A DNA stretch of 36,015 bases from JAPUME01 sp964605715 (GTDB taxonomy: Bacteria > Acidobacteriota > Terriglobia > UBA7540 > JAPUME01): assembly GCA_964605715.1 (NCBI GenBank), contig CAZSDV010000019.1, forward strand, positions 1-36,015. The letters are read 5' to 3'. Below the pieces are notes generated by a model, which made no database searches, was not told where the DNA came from, and saw nothing but the letters and a program-made list of their open reading frames with translations. The first letter of the stretch is position 1. Every line of letters begins with the position of its first letter. A program made the position numbers and the translations under genes. This document shows positions 8,377 to 16,082 of the stretch, piece by piece.

Positions 8377-8642
8377 GGTGTCAACAGGGGGGACAATTAG
8401 AGATAGGTAAATAGTGGCCGTGTCGAAAGGCTAGTGCGATGCCTAGGCTTCTAACATCGCTGTGGTTAGTTTCGGGATAGGTCGAGCTGGAATGAACGTG
8501 GATGACAGGTATCTGCAAAGGATCCCAAACTCCTCATCAGCCAAATCTTCAACACGGAAGGTATTGCAGTTGAAGGGACCGAGCGAGAAAGGCGCAAGGC
8601 ATTACTGTGTATCAGGTAAGCTGTGCTTGACGATGCCGTAAG
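8377..8642. other. Intergenic region without a supported gene
   Basis: A plus-strand frame from the ATG at 8492 to a TAA at 8639-8641 gives about 49 residues of low-complexity, Ser/Lys-rich sequence with no ribosome binding site and no recognisable motif. I treat it as non-coding, possibly decayed coding sequence. The 3' end of the sialidase-fold gene lies at its right border. Confidence 0.4.
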
Positions 8643-10349
8643 CTACTGAGGCTTTACCATCACACGGCCCACCTCGGGCGTAACCGCCGTATCAGTGGAA
8701 TTCAAAAGTAAACTCAACCGCCAACGTTTAGCAGCAAGCGATGTTACGGAAAGGGTGTTCTGTCCGTTGTACACTTCACGCCACCCGGAATCCGCATCCG
8801 GTAATCCGTCACCATCGCGATCTATTTCCACCAGCAGACTAATTCTATTCCCGCCGAAAGTGTACTGCTCCGTATCCGCCCTTGTCGACACTCTGTTCGC
8901 AAAGTAAGTGGCCGCAACGAATGTATTGTCAACTCGACGTTTGAGATCTCCATATCCCGTATCGGTGCCCGGATACATTGATCCGTGGAGAAGCACCGGA
9001 CCGTACCAGGACCTTCCGTTATTGTCGGACCAGTAAACAACGGGTTTGCGAGTATACGGCGAACCCTTTCTCCACAATGGAGAATTTCCATTTTGATGCA
9101 AACCCACGCCCCATAGCCGTCCTTCACCCTTAGAGTAGTTGAGCCGGTTGTTGTGCTGGAAATAAGGATTGCTCTCCTTGTAAAGCCGTGCTCGCTGCCA
9201 GAGACCCTGGGGTACTCCGCCGTTGATCTGAGAAGCAATTTCTACAAGTGGAGAGAATGAAGCTCCCATATCGGTACTCACGGACTGCCAGGTATGCCCA
9301 TTGCCAGGGTAGGCTCGCAGGACCGCCACAATGGTTCGGTTTCCAACATATTCGATCGCAGGCTCAAACGTTGCTCCTGCCTCAGGATCATCCATGTTTG
9401 ATAGAGGTCCAATCCAACTGAGAAACGTATAATTTTTGCCGTTGTCCTTTGACTTGGCAAGCAAGGTACCCGCGAATTTCCCTTCAGCTCGGAGGTATTG
9501 GAACGCCATATAGACATCCGAGGGGTTATCAGGGTCAACGAAATAGTCTTCCGTGCCAAGGGCTTGGCTTCCATCAACTCCCACCACCCCCTCCAACTTA
9601 ATTGGGTTGGCATCAAGAGCCCACGTCTTCCCGTTATCTCGTGAACGAAGCTGCGTTGTTCCTGACGACTTGCTGGCACGCCAGAATTGCAGAATCAGAT
9701 CACGGTTGGGCATCTTATAGAGCCCCGGCTCGCTGTGCGTGCGTCCATCCTCATAGGGAATTCCTTCAATCGGGGATCCGTCGAACCAACGATTGAGCTT
9801 ACTCCAGCTTCTTCCTTCGTCGCTCGACGTGATGAGGTGAATCGCGTCCCGATCTCCCCATTGGACGTGGTCCACGCCGGAACGAAGGGCCATTATCCAG
9901 CGTTTCTCGTCGATGATGGCAATCATACACCGACCATACCAGTCGTGTGGGACGTTGCCTTGGTCCACGAAAGGAGTTTTCGAGCCATCCACGATCACCT
10001 CTATCGTCTTGTTATCGAAAAGGTCGATAGCAGCTTCCACGCTGATGTGGGCTGCCTCCACGACATTGGGCCAGTCATGCCAGCGACTCTTCCACGTCCC
10101 CTTGGAGGACTCTCCGAGAACCAATCGGTCGTCTCTGATGCCTACCCCACTCGCTGTAACGGTATCCTGCTTCCATTCCGAGGATGAATCAATGGACCAC
10201 GACAATTCCTCTCCAGTTACCCTTGCTGCTAAAAGTACGACCATCACGAATCCGGTGAGCGCCACAACTCTCATTAATATCAACTTATTTTCCTTAAACC
10301 TACTGAACCGTGCCTGCTTCTTTTCAAAGTTTGCTTTTCGCAAAATCAT
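8643..10349 (-). CDS. Exported BNR-repeat / sialidase-fold protein with calcium-binding-like C-terminal segment
   Basis: 568 residues from the ATG at 10349, which has AGGAGAACC directly upstream; an upstream TTG at 10373 is less likely. A hydrophobic segment at about 25-43 is the signal or anchor, after an unusually long basic N-terminal region. Five Asp boxes are visible: SSDEGRSW (175-182), SRDNGKTW (236-243), SKDNGKNY (300-307), STDMGASF (358-365) and SDNNGRSW (441-448). This is the signature of the six-bladed sialidase/neuraminidase propeller. A DRDGDGLPDADSG segment starting at 510 resembles a Ca2+-binding loop. Members of this superfamily cleave sialic acids or other glycosides, or only bind glycans. 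I cannot place the full Arg triad with certainty, so catalysis is unproven. A second protein of the same fold lies 730 bases beyond its start. Confidence 0.85.
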   Translation of the reverse strand: MILRKANFEKKQARFSRFKENKLILMRVVALTGFVMVVLLAARVTGEELSWSIDSSSEWKQDTVTASGVGIRDDRLVLGESSKGTWKSRWHDWPNVVEAAHISVEAAIDLFDNKTIEVIVDGSKTPFVDQGNVPHDWYGRCMIAIIDEKRWIMALRSGVDHVQWGDRDAIHLITSSDEGRSWSKLNRWFDGSPIEGIPYEDGRTHSEPGLYKMPNRDLILQFWRASKSSGTTQLRSRDNGKTWALDANPIKLEGVVGVDGSQALGTEDYFVDPDNPSDVYMAFQYLRAEGKFAGTLLAKSKDNGKNYTFLSWIGPLSNMDDPEAGATFEPAIEYVGNRTIVAVLRAYPGNGHTWQSVSTDMGASFSPLVEIASQINGGVPQGLWQRARLYKESNPYFQHNNRLNYSKGEGRLWGVGLHQNGNSPLWRKGSPYTRKPVVYWSDNNGRSWYGPVLLHGSMYPGTDTGYGDLKRRVDNTFVAATYFANRVSTRADTEQYTFGGNRISLLVEIDRDGDGLPDADSGWREVYNGQNTLSVTSLAAKRWRLSLLLNSTDTAVTPEVGRVMVKPQ

Positions 10350-10462
10350 AGGTTCTCCTGTGAGGGCACCCAATTCCTTCCCGCCATTGAGGTAAACCGA
10401 AGGACATAAGAAGGTATGACATGGCGGTGCTTGTTGGTCTTAGTGAGGACGAAGAAGGCTAA

Positions 10463-10801
10463 CTACTTAATATTCGTGTCAGTCTTTTCCTGATCTTGCA
10501 ACGCCAATAGGTAGTCCCAGAATGAATCCCCCTGCATGTTGGGGTCTGAATCAATTTTACAGGTCTGAATATCTGTAAAATAGTGGTCATAAACTGTCGC
10601 ACGTTCGTGAGCTAAAGGAGGGGAGCAATAACAAGTTTCGTGCCACTGGATGACACCTGGCTTGGTAATCCTGGCTCGATGCATGGACCTAAGGATTTCC
10701 TGGCCATCAGGCTTTTGCAGGGCAATGGTATTGTCGCTCAGCTTCCTGAAAAATTCCTCCATTTTCTCCTCGGTAAATTGAGCTTGGACTAAATATCGCA
10801 T
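10463..10801 (-). CDS. Hypothetical soluble protein, 112 aa
   Basis: A compact protein starting MRYLVQAQFTEEKMEEFFRK with a mixed alpha/beta pattern and no signal peptide, so probably cytoplasmic. The later part includes the segments WHETCYCSPPLAHERATVYD and YFTDIQT. The start at ATG 10801 is chosen because the sequence from there looks like a folded N-terminal strand; a GGGAGG box lies 13 bases upstream, rather far, and the frame extends to 10852. I do not recognise a family by name. It lies between two sialidase-fold genes on the same strand, but the spaces of about 110 and 280 bases argue against a tight operon. Confidence 0.65.
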   Translation of the reverse strand: MRYLVQAQFTEEKMEEFFRKLSDNTIALQKPDGQEILRSMHRARITKPGVIQWHETCYCSPPLAHERATVYDHYFTDIQTCKIDSDPNMQGDSFWDYLLALQDQEKTDTNIK

Positions 10802-11078
10802 GGCATTCAATTTTCCTCCCAACATTGAGGTGAATTGAAGGATATTGATCAACCACTAACAGCTAAAATCACCCATGCCAAAACCAGATTTTTCTGGCCA
10901 CTTGATTCCTAGACTTTCGGGTGCACGCATCCAGAAAGCCAAGAAGGCCACTGCAGGAGATTTTAGAGAACGGGGCACTTTCCAATGTGCTTGGCTGACT
11001 GTCAAAATTCCGCTGAACCTAGACATCGCAGCTTCCCTTGTATAGGCCCCATTAAGAACGTGGCCTGCATTATACGGC

Positions 11079-12416
11079 TCAACTTAGTCGGAAAAAACTC
11101 CCCGCTATGAATCGTGATCCGCCAAAATTATTCCCGTCTCTGATTAGATAATAATAGACTACAAAGATTCTGCCATCCTCCAGTTCTGTTGCCAACGGAT
11201 ATCCGATATCGGAGTGGTCTTCAGGGATGTCATCCACAAATATACGATCAACGTTACTGTACTTCTCTCTAGCTCGGAGGTTGGCGTGGGAGGGAGCTGC
11301 ATCATCGCGAAGAATGAGATCGGAACTCCAGTTTTTCCCGCCATCTTCACTGACAATAAGACCGATTCCCATTCGTGGTGAGAGGCGGCGCGCGAACAGG
11401 ATCACAATACGGCCGTCTTTGAGCAACAAAGGAACTGGGGACCGATGAGCCAGCTCGTTATGATAGACGGGGTCATTGTCAGCCCAAGGTGAAGGGCCAG
11501 GAGGTATGATCAGCTTACGGTCACTCCAGGTTTCCCCTTCATCATCCGAATAACACATGCCCAAGGGGTAGTTGTAGCACTGAAGACGACCGCTTTTGAG
11601 CAGGAGGAGGGCCGGGTAGTGATCAGGTTCACAGATATGAGTGCGAAACTTCCAGGACAGCCCGCTGTCAGTCGACGCGTATAGACTTACGGCACTCCGC
11701 CCGCCACGAGAACGATTTGGAAACAGCCAGGTCCCTCCGGGAAGCTTTACAATAGGTGCATTGTCAGCAGTGGAGCTGTAGCACCCGGGTGGCGGGAGGA
11801 TAAGCGTGGGAGTCTTTTCCCAAGTCTTTCCTTTGTCAGCTGACCGCAAGGCAAACGCTGCAGCTTGAGATGCTCCATATTGATTCGGCCCCAGCATGGT
11901 GCGACCAAAAAAAACAATCGATTCGGGTCTAGACAGATCAATGGTCTGGCGAGGTGAAGTCACAGCGGAAAGCAAGAACTTGTAACGCTCCTCTAATGGG
12001 GCAGCTTCATTCCACACTTCGACTTCGTTTTTTGCCGGCCAAGTGTGCCCTCCATCAGTAGAGCGCTGTAACAGGACACTTGAGCGCCTATGGTAACCTG
12101 CATAGTCATGGCGCACGTCCGACCTCTTTTCATACGCGCTGAATGCGTGGTTATGCATAACCACGATTTCACCTTTTCCAAAGTTAAACATCCCGCATTG
12201 ACGAGGATGCCCACAGTAGGTCATCGGGTTCCCGTGCAGCTTGATATGCTCACCCTCTGAGATGCCACCTGTTGGTCTAGCAAAACTCAATAAGGTCCGT
12301 GGGCCCATTGAAGCAAGTGTCGCACCTGCCATGGTCCGGGTCATAAAAACACGACGACTCATGCCTACTTTGTGTTGGTTTTGACGAAACATTTGGCCTT
12401 GATTCCTATCCGACAT
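11079..12416 (-). CDS. Tat-exported BNR-repeat / sialidase-fold protein
   Basis: 445 residues from the ATG at 12416, which has AGGA four bases and GAGGAG further upstream. The frame extends to 12494, but the upstream part is unlike a signal. SRRVFM at residues 20-25 followed by a hydrophobic run (TMAGATLASMG) is a twin-arginine signal, so folding before export is expected. Five Asp-box-like motifs are seen: RSTDGGHTW, RSADKGKTW, ASTDSGLSW, YSDDEGETW and VSEDGGKNW. This indicates a sialidase-type beta-propeller, about 380 residues, close to the common exo-alpha-sialidase domain size. Substrate may be sialic acid or other sugars; the catalytic residues were not assigned. It differs strongly in sequence and export route from the protein at 8643, so the two are not a recent tandem duplication. 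Confidence 0.87.
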   Translation of the reverse strand: MSDRNQGQMFRQNQHKVGMSRRVFMTRTMAGATLASMGPRTLLSFARPTGGISEGEHIKLHGNPMTYCGHPRQCGMFNFGKGEIVVMHNHAFSAYEKRSDVRHDYAGYHRRSSVLLQRSTDGGHTWPAKNEVEVWNEAAPLEERYKFLLSAVTSPRQTIDLSRPESIVFFGRTMLGPNQYGASQAAAFALRSADKGKTWEKTPTLILPPPGCYSSTADNAPIVKLPGGTWLFPNRSRGGRSAVSLYASTDSGLSWKFRTHICEPDHYPALLLLKSGRLQCYNYPLGMCYSDDEGETWSDRKLIIPPGPSPWADNDPVYHNELAHRSPVPLLLKDGRIVILFARRLSPRMGIGLIVSEDGGKNWSSDLILRDDAAPSHANLRAREKYSNVDRIFVDDIPEDHSDIGYPLATELEDGRIFVVYYYLIRDGNNFGGSRFIAGSFFRLS

Positions 12417-12599
12417 TTTTCCTAACTCCTCTCCGGAATACATAATCCACAATGACCTCCTATCATAAAGAGAGCCTTGCAATGATAATCCCACCGTACC
12501 ACAGAGCTACCAGCTGCCCTATATATATGGTGCCTCATTCTCCTCTCAGCATTAGGGTAAATCAAGGAATATAATGTTAAGGTGAGTGCGTAACAATCA

Positions 12600-12800
12600 T
12601 TGCGACAAACCGTTTACGGAGCCACCGATGAGGTTGGTTACAAGGCAGTGGAAAAACGGGTGAGTGTGCCCGATTTCCATGCAACGATTTTACATCAATT
12701 AGGCATGAACCATGAGGATTTGGTTTACAACCATCATGGACTAGACGAGCGGTTGACAGGCGTGAATCCAGCCCAGGTAGTGAAAGGGATCCTGGCTTGA
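12600..12800 (+). pseudogene. 3' remnant of a DUF1501 (Tat sulfatase-like) gene
   Basis: The frame reads YGATDEVGYKAVEKRVSVPD followed by FHATILHQLGMNHEDLVYNH, HGLDERLTGVNPAQVVKGIL and A, then TGA. This is the characteristic C-terminus of DUF1501 proteins (GxTDExGYxAVExRVxVxDxHATILHxLGLDHExLxYxHxGRDxRLTxVxGxVVxxILA). Only about 60 of the usual 430-480 residues are present. Upstream of 12600 the frame meets TAA almost at once and no other part of the gene is seen, and the space to the divergent sialidase gene is too small for the rest. DUF1501 genes usually pair with PSCyt/PSD1 genes such as the one at the left edge. The remnant points to a deletion or rearrangement here. Confidence 0.85.
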
Positions 12801-12977
12801 GGCTTGTGTTCACGTAAGGTGTAAAATTTGATTAACGGTTTTTTCCTGGCCTCCCCTTGCATCCCTCCGCAGCCAATGAGTGCCAACGCTATCCTGAAAG
12901 CGTGTGGCCTTTACCCATCCAACTCCGATTACTGAATGTGACGCAAGGAATTATGGATTGATAACCTTGAAAGAAGG

Positions 12978-13000
12978 ATCCTGTGAGTTGCTAACAGGAT
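12978..13000 (-). terminator. Dyad directly after the tRNA-Pro 3' end, candidate terminator
   Basis: Perfect 7-base arms ATCCTGT (12978-12984) and ACAGGAT (12994-13000) are separated by 9 bases. On the minus strand this hairpin follows the encoded CCA of the tRNA immediately and is followed by CCTTCTTTC, only a weak pyrimidine tail. It may end or help process the MerR-tRNA transcript. Confidence 0.4.
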
Positions 13001-13077
13001 TGGTCGGGGCGCGGGGATTTGAACCCCGGACCTCCTGCTCCCGAAGCAGGCGCGCTACCAGGCTGCGCTACGCCCCG
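13001..13077 (-). tRNA. tRNA-Pro (anticodon CGG)
   Basis: On the minus strand a 77-base cloverleaf begins CGGGGCG and ends CGCCCCG, A, CCA; the 7-bp acceptor stem pairs perfectly and the CCA is encoded. The anticodon stem CCTGC/GCAGG encloses the loop TTCGGGA, giving anticodon CGG, which reads the proline codon CCG. The T arm GGGG-TTCAAAT-CCCC is canonical. It lies 39 bases downstream of a MerR gene on the same strand and is probably co-transcribed; a MerR gene followed by tRNA-Pro is a known arrangement in several Proteobacteria, where ihfA precedes it. Confidence 0.97.
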
Positions 13078-13116
13078 CAATTTCTGTTGTGAAGAAAAGC
13101 TGGACTCCTCAACGTA

Positions 13117-13521
13117 TCATTTGCGCGAAAGAAATGTCAAAATTCCCTGAAGTTCCTGTTTCACTACCCGAAGCTCCCCAGGTTCCTTACCCTTGAATTT
13201 CGTCATTCCTGATACAGTTGATGTTTTTCGGGTTTGATCAAGGAGCCTCTTCTTTGCTCCAGCGATAGTAAAACCTTGCCGATAAAGAAGATCCTTTATC
13301 GTAAGGACTATTTTTACATCCTCACGACGGTAGAGTCGGTGTCCAGATCGGGCCTTGTGTGGTTTGAGCTTAGGAAACTTCGATTCCCAAAATCGTAGTA
13401 CATACGGTTCAATTTTGGTCAACCGACTCACCTCTCCCATCCGAAAATAGAGCTTTTCGGGAATGACAACCTCTGGTGCAATCTTTTGGCGTCGGGGCGT
13501 TGAAGGGGAAATTTTTCGCAC
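13117..13521 (-). CDS. MerR-family transcriptional regulator
   Basis: 134 residues. The winged helix-turn-helix spans about residues 25-95: YFRMGEVSRLTKIEPYVLRF, then WESKFPKLKP, a wing SGHRLYRREDV, and the characteristic IKDLLYRQGFTIAGAKKRL helix. A short C-terminal helix follows instead of an effector domain. This is the MerR subgroup often encoded between ihfA and tRNA-Pro in Proteobacteria; its target is unknown. The first codon is GTG at 13521 with no ribosome binding site and a TATAAT only four bases upstream, so either the transcript is leaderless or translation starts slightly downstream. ihfA is absent; the upstream gene is an unrelated exported protein. Confidence 0.88.
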   Translation of the reverse strand: MRKISPSTPRRQKIAPEVVIPEKLYFRMGEVSRLTKIEPYVLRFWESKFPKLKPHKARSGHRLYRREDVKIVLTIKDLLYRQGFTIAGAKKRLLDQTRKTSTVSGMTKFKGKEPGELRVVKQELQGILTFLSRK

Positions 13522-13645
13522 GGAAATTATATGTAATCAGGACGTTTGCACGGCAGCCCTGAAAAAAGGTATCCGGAAACAAAAAGACTAAAATCTACCA
13601 TTATTAATCTCCGCTTAAAGAGTTAGCTTCACAAAAAACCTCGTT

Positions 13646-14128
13646 TTACCGCTTTGAGTCCTGCATGCTTAAGCGGAGGTGGTCTACCATTAAACTACCA
13701 ATTTTTCCAACAACTTTTTCAACTTTGGGCGGATTATAAGGAAGTCGTAGGTTGCCATGCCATAAAGGTTCACGGGTCCGTCTTGTCCTTATATAGATAT
13801 CAGACTTCACTGTCTTAAGCCGACGGGCTGCAAAACAAGTGCCCACTATCACCGCATCTGCCTCTTTTTCAGTGGCTACAATTTCAAAACGTCCCCAATG
13901 CAAAAACGCTTCAGCCAATTTAAAATTTAGCCTATTTTCCATGGGGGCAATATAAATTCGGCGAACTTTTTTCATTTTCTTTGAAGATCCAAGCATGTGC
14001 GAGGATCTACCACTCAGCAGGGGGGGGGACTTTGCGCGACCAGTTAGCAGAGAAGGCCTTTTCTCCTGTGCTTCCAAGGGGGGGGAAAGCACTAGAAATG
14101 CCAATAATATCAGCATGTCACGCTTCAT
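13646..14128 (-). CDS. Exported hypothetical protein with poly-C tracts near its 5' end
   Basis: 160 residues from an ATG with GAGG six bases upstream. Residues 1-20 are a Sec signal peptide ending in LEAQ. Then comes a low-complexity part with a degenerate repeat, SLLTGRAKS and PLLSGRSSH. The folded part starts at IYIAPMENRLNFKLAEAFLH, followed by GRFEIVATEKEADAVIVGTC, a pattern of a periplasmic alpha/beta domain in which a factor is compared with stored copies, as in some lipoprotein-like Acidobacteriota proteins; I cannot name a family. Two runs of C, nine and eight bases long on the coding strand, fall at codons SPP in the signal region and in the repeat. Slippage in either would shift the frame before the folded domain. 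Confidence 0.7.
   Translation of the reverse strand: MKRDMLILLAFLVLSPPLEAQEKRPSLLTGRAKSPPLLSGRSSHMLGSSKKMKKVRRIYIAPMENRLNFKLAEAFLHWGRFEIVATEKEADAVIVGTCFAARRLKTVKSDIYIRTRRTREPLWHGNLRLPYNPPKVEKVVGKIGSLMVDHLRLSMQDSKR
14010..14085 (-). repeat. Two long homopolymer tracts (C9 and C8 on coding strand)
   Basis: On the plus strand there is G9 at 14010-14018 and G8 at 14078-14085, both inside the gene at 13646-14128 and each encoding Ser-Pro-Pro. No other runs this long were noticed in coding sequence of this window. They are candidates for slipped-strand frame switching, or for sequencing error. Confidence 0.85.
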
Positions 14129-14471
14129 TCCCTACCTCACTAATTTCCTCAACTTCTAGTTGCGCTAATCTGGAAAGAAGGTGTTTTTGCAGCCTCCCTT
14201 CTTCAGTGTAGCAGAAATCCCCAGCAGAACAGGTCCTTTCTTGAAAGTGAAACCCCTAACCTTGCTACTTGATACAGCATGATATGGAAAGGTGGCCGTA
14301 TTTTTAAAAATAACCAAGAAAGGATTAATCACTAGAGGTTAATACTACTCAAGATCTCTACTCAATAAGTCCCCGCCCCAGAACATATAGCAGAAAACTC
14401 CCTATATTAACTTTGAGAAAAATGGATTCCACATTAAGACAGTTTGTGAAAATTCAGGAGTATGTGATGTA
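14129..14471. other. Intergenic region upstream of gltX
   Basis: No gene is seen. The region separates the divergent exported-protein gene and gltX and must hold both promoters, but I find no convincing -35/-10 pair. There is no T-box-like or long hairpin leader visible before gltX. Confidence 0.5.
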
Positions 14472-16004
14472 ATGAAAACAATGAATAAGTCCGACCTTCC
14501 AGTTCGCGTTCGCTTTGCCCCCAGTCCGACTGGACACCTCCATGTTGGAAACATTCGCACTGCTCTTTTTAACTGGCTTTTTGCTCAAAATCAAAAAGGA
14601 ATCTTTATTCTCCGAATTGAAGATACTGACGCTAAGCGTTCCGAAATTAGATTTGAACAGGAGTTGCTGAAGGATGTTCGCTGGCTTGGTTTCAACTGGG
14701 ATGAAGGTCCAGATATCGGTGGTCCCTACGGGCCCTATCGTCAATCTGAGCGTACAGATACGTACCGCAAATATGGAATGCGAATGATTGAAACAGGCCA
14801 TGCATATTACTGCTTCTGTACACAAGAAGAACTTGAATCGCACCGAAACACTGCAATCAAGCAAGGTCAGCAGCCTCGGTACTCAGGGAAGTGTCGAACG
14901 CTATCCAGCAATGAGTCGAATCAGCGCCTAAGAAAAGGTGAGCCAGCATCTATCCGACTGAAGGTTCCTGAAGGAGAATTAGGTTTTCTTGACCTTGTTC
15001 ATGGCCAAACCAGTTTTCCTTCTAATGAAATAGGTGACTTTATTCTACTTCGCCCCGGAGGAAGTCCATCATACAATTTTGCGGTTGTGGTTGATGATCA
15101 CCTCATGAAAATTACTCACGTAATCCGAGGGGACGACCATATATCAAACACCCCTCGCCAAGTTACCGTTTACCATGCTCTGGGTTGGAAGTTACCAGCA
15201 TTTGTACACCTCTCAACAATTTTGGCTGGAGACCGTACAAGATTAAGTAAGCGCCACGGCGCAACCTCAGTTGACAGTTTCCGTGAAATCGGGCTTCTGC
15301 CAGATTCCATTATCAACTACTTGGCATTGTTAGGTTGGTCAACAGCTGACGGAAGAACGGAAATCTTAAATCGTGAGAAACTCATAGACCATTTTTCGCT
15401 AACCCATATCAATAAAAGCCCTGCAATCTTCGATCTGAAAAAACTTTTTTGGTTGAACCGCCACTACATGAAAGAGTCCTCAATCCAAGACCTGGTAAAA
15501 ATTTCTATTCCGATCTTGCAAGCAGCTGGCTACCTGAGGAAACAGGTCAACAATGAAACTGAACAATGGCTGAAGCTTGTCCTAGAATCAGTGCTTAAAA
15601 ACATGGACCACCTAGGCCAACTACCTGAACTAGTTCGATTAGTTTTCCAATTTGATGCTGAGAAAGCAGTTCAGATAAACGAAAATAAAATTTTTATAGA
15701 GTCGATACCCTGCGAACGCGTGCTGGACAGCTTTTTCCGAAAGGTCAGTGTCGCAGGAGAATTGAGCTCTGAAAGGTTTAGCGATATCATTTCAGAGGTT
15801 CGAGAAGAAACTGGACAAAAAGGAAAAAATTTGTTTCACCCTATCCGAATGGCACTAACCGGACAAACCGCCGGTCCAGAACTAGGCAAACTCATTCCCA
15901 TTTTTGAACAAGGAGCTAAACTCCACCTGCCTAACCCTGTGAAAACCTGTGATGAGCGTATCCAAGAATTCAGGAAATACGTTTTCAAGGATCCCTTGTG
16001 TTAG
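14472..16004 (+). CDS. gltX: Glutamate--tRNA ligase
   Basis: Class I aminoacyl-tRNA synthetase of 510 residues that attaches glutamate to tRNA-Glu in the cytoplasm, supplying translation and possibly tRNA-dependent amidation. The ATP-binding signature PSPTGHLHVGN carries the HIGH-type motif HVGN at residues 24-27; the KMSKS-type motif is RLSKR at 257-261. A zinc-knuckle-like region shows C114, C116 and C141. DTDAKRSE (51-58) and the WLGFNWDEGP segment are typical of GluRS. The C-terminal anticodon-binding helical domain is complete to a normal length. ATG at 14472 is preceded by GGAG eleven bases upstream; a second ATG three codons on is possible. rlmB follows 78 bases downstream on the same strand. 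Confidence 0.97.
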   Translation: MKTMNKSDLPVRVRFAPSPTGHLHVGNIRTALFNWLFAQNQKGIFILRIEDTDAKRSEIRFEQELLKDVRWLGFNWDEGPDIGGPYGPYRQSERTDTYRKYGMRMIETGHAYYCFCTQEELESHRNTAIKQGQQPRYSGKCRTLSSNESNQRLRKGEPASIRLKVPEGELGFLDLVHGQTSFPSNEIGDFILLRPGGSPSYNFAVVVDDHLMKITHVIRGDDHISNTPRQVTVYHALGWKLPAFVHLSTILAGDRTRLSKRHGATSVDSFREIGLLPDSIINYLALLGWSTADGRTEILNREKLIDHFSLTHINKSPAIFDLKKLFWLNRHYMKESSIQDLVKISIPILQAAGYLRKQVNNETEQWLKLVLESVLKNMDHLGQLPELVRLVFQFDAEKAVQINENKIFIESIPCERVLDSFFRKVSVAGELSSERFSDIISEVREETGQKGKNLFHPIRMALTGQTAGPELGKLIPIFEQGAKLHLPNPVKTCDERIQEFRKYVFKDPLC

Positions 16005-16082
16005 GAAAGGCTTCGGATTAGATTTATTTATTTTTTTACTTTAAACCTAGATAATTCTCAAAGTAATTCATAGGTATTCTCA

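Noticed and set aside
8492..8641. Plus-strand frame of about 49 residues before the sialidase-fold gene
   Set aside because: No ribosome binding site, low complexity and no recognisable motif.
10884..10897. CCAGA-TTTT-TCTGG hairpin between the small gene and the Tat sialidase
   Set aside because: Short stem with no flanking signal; probably chance.
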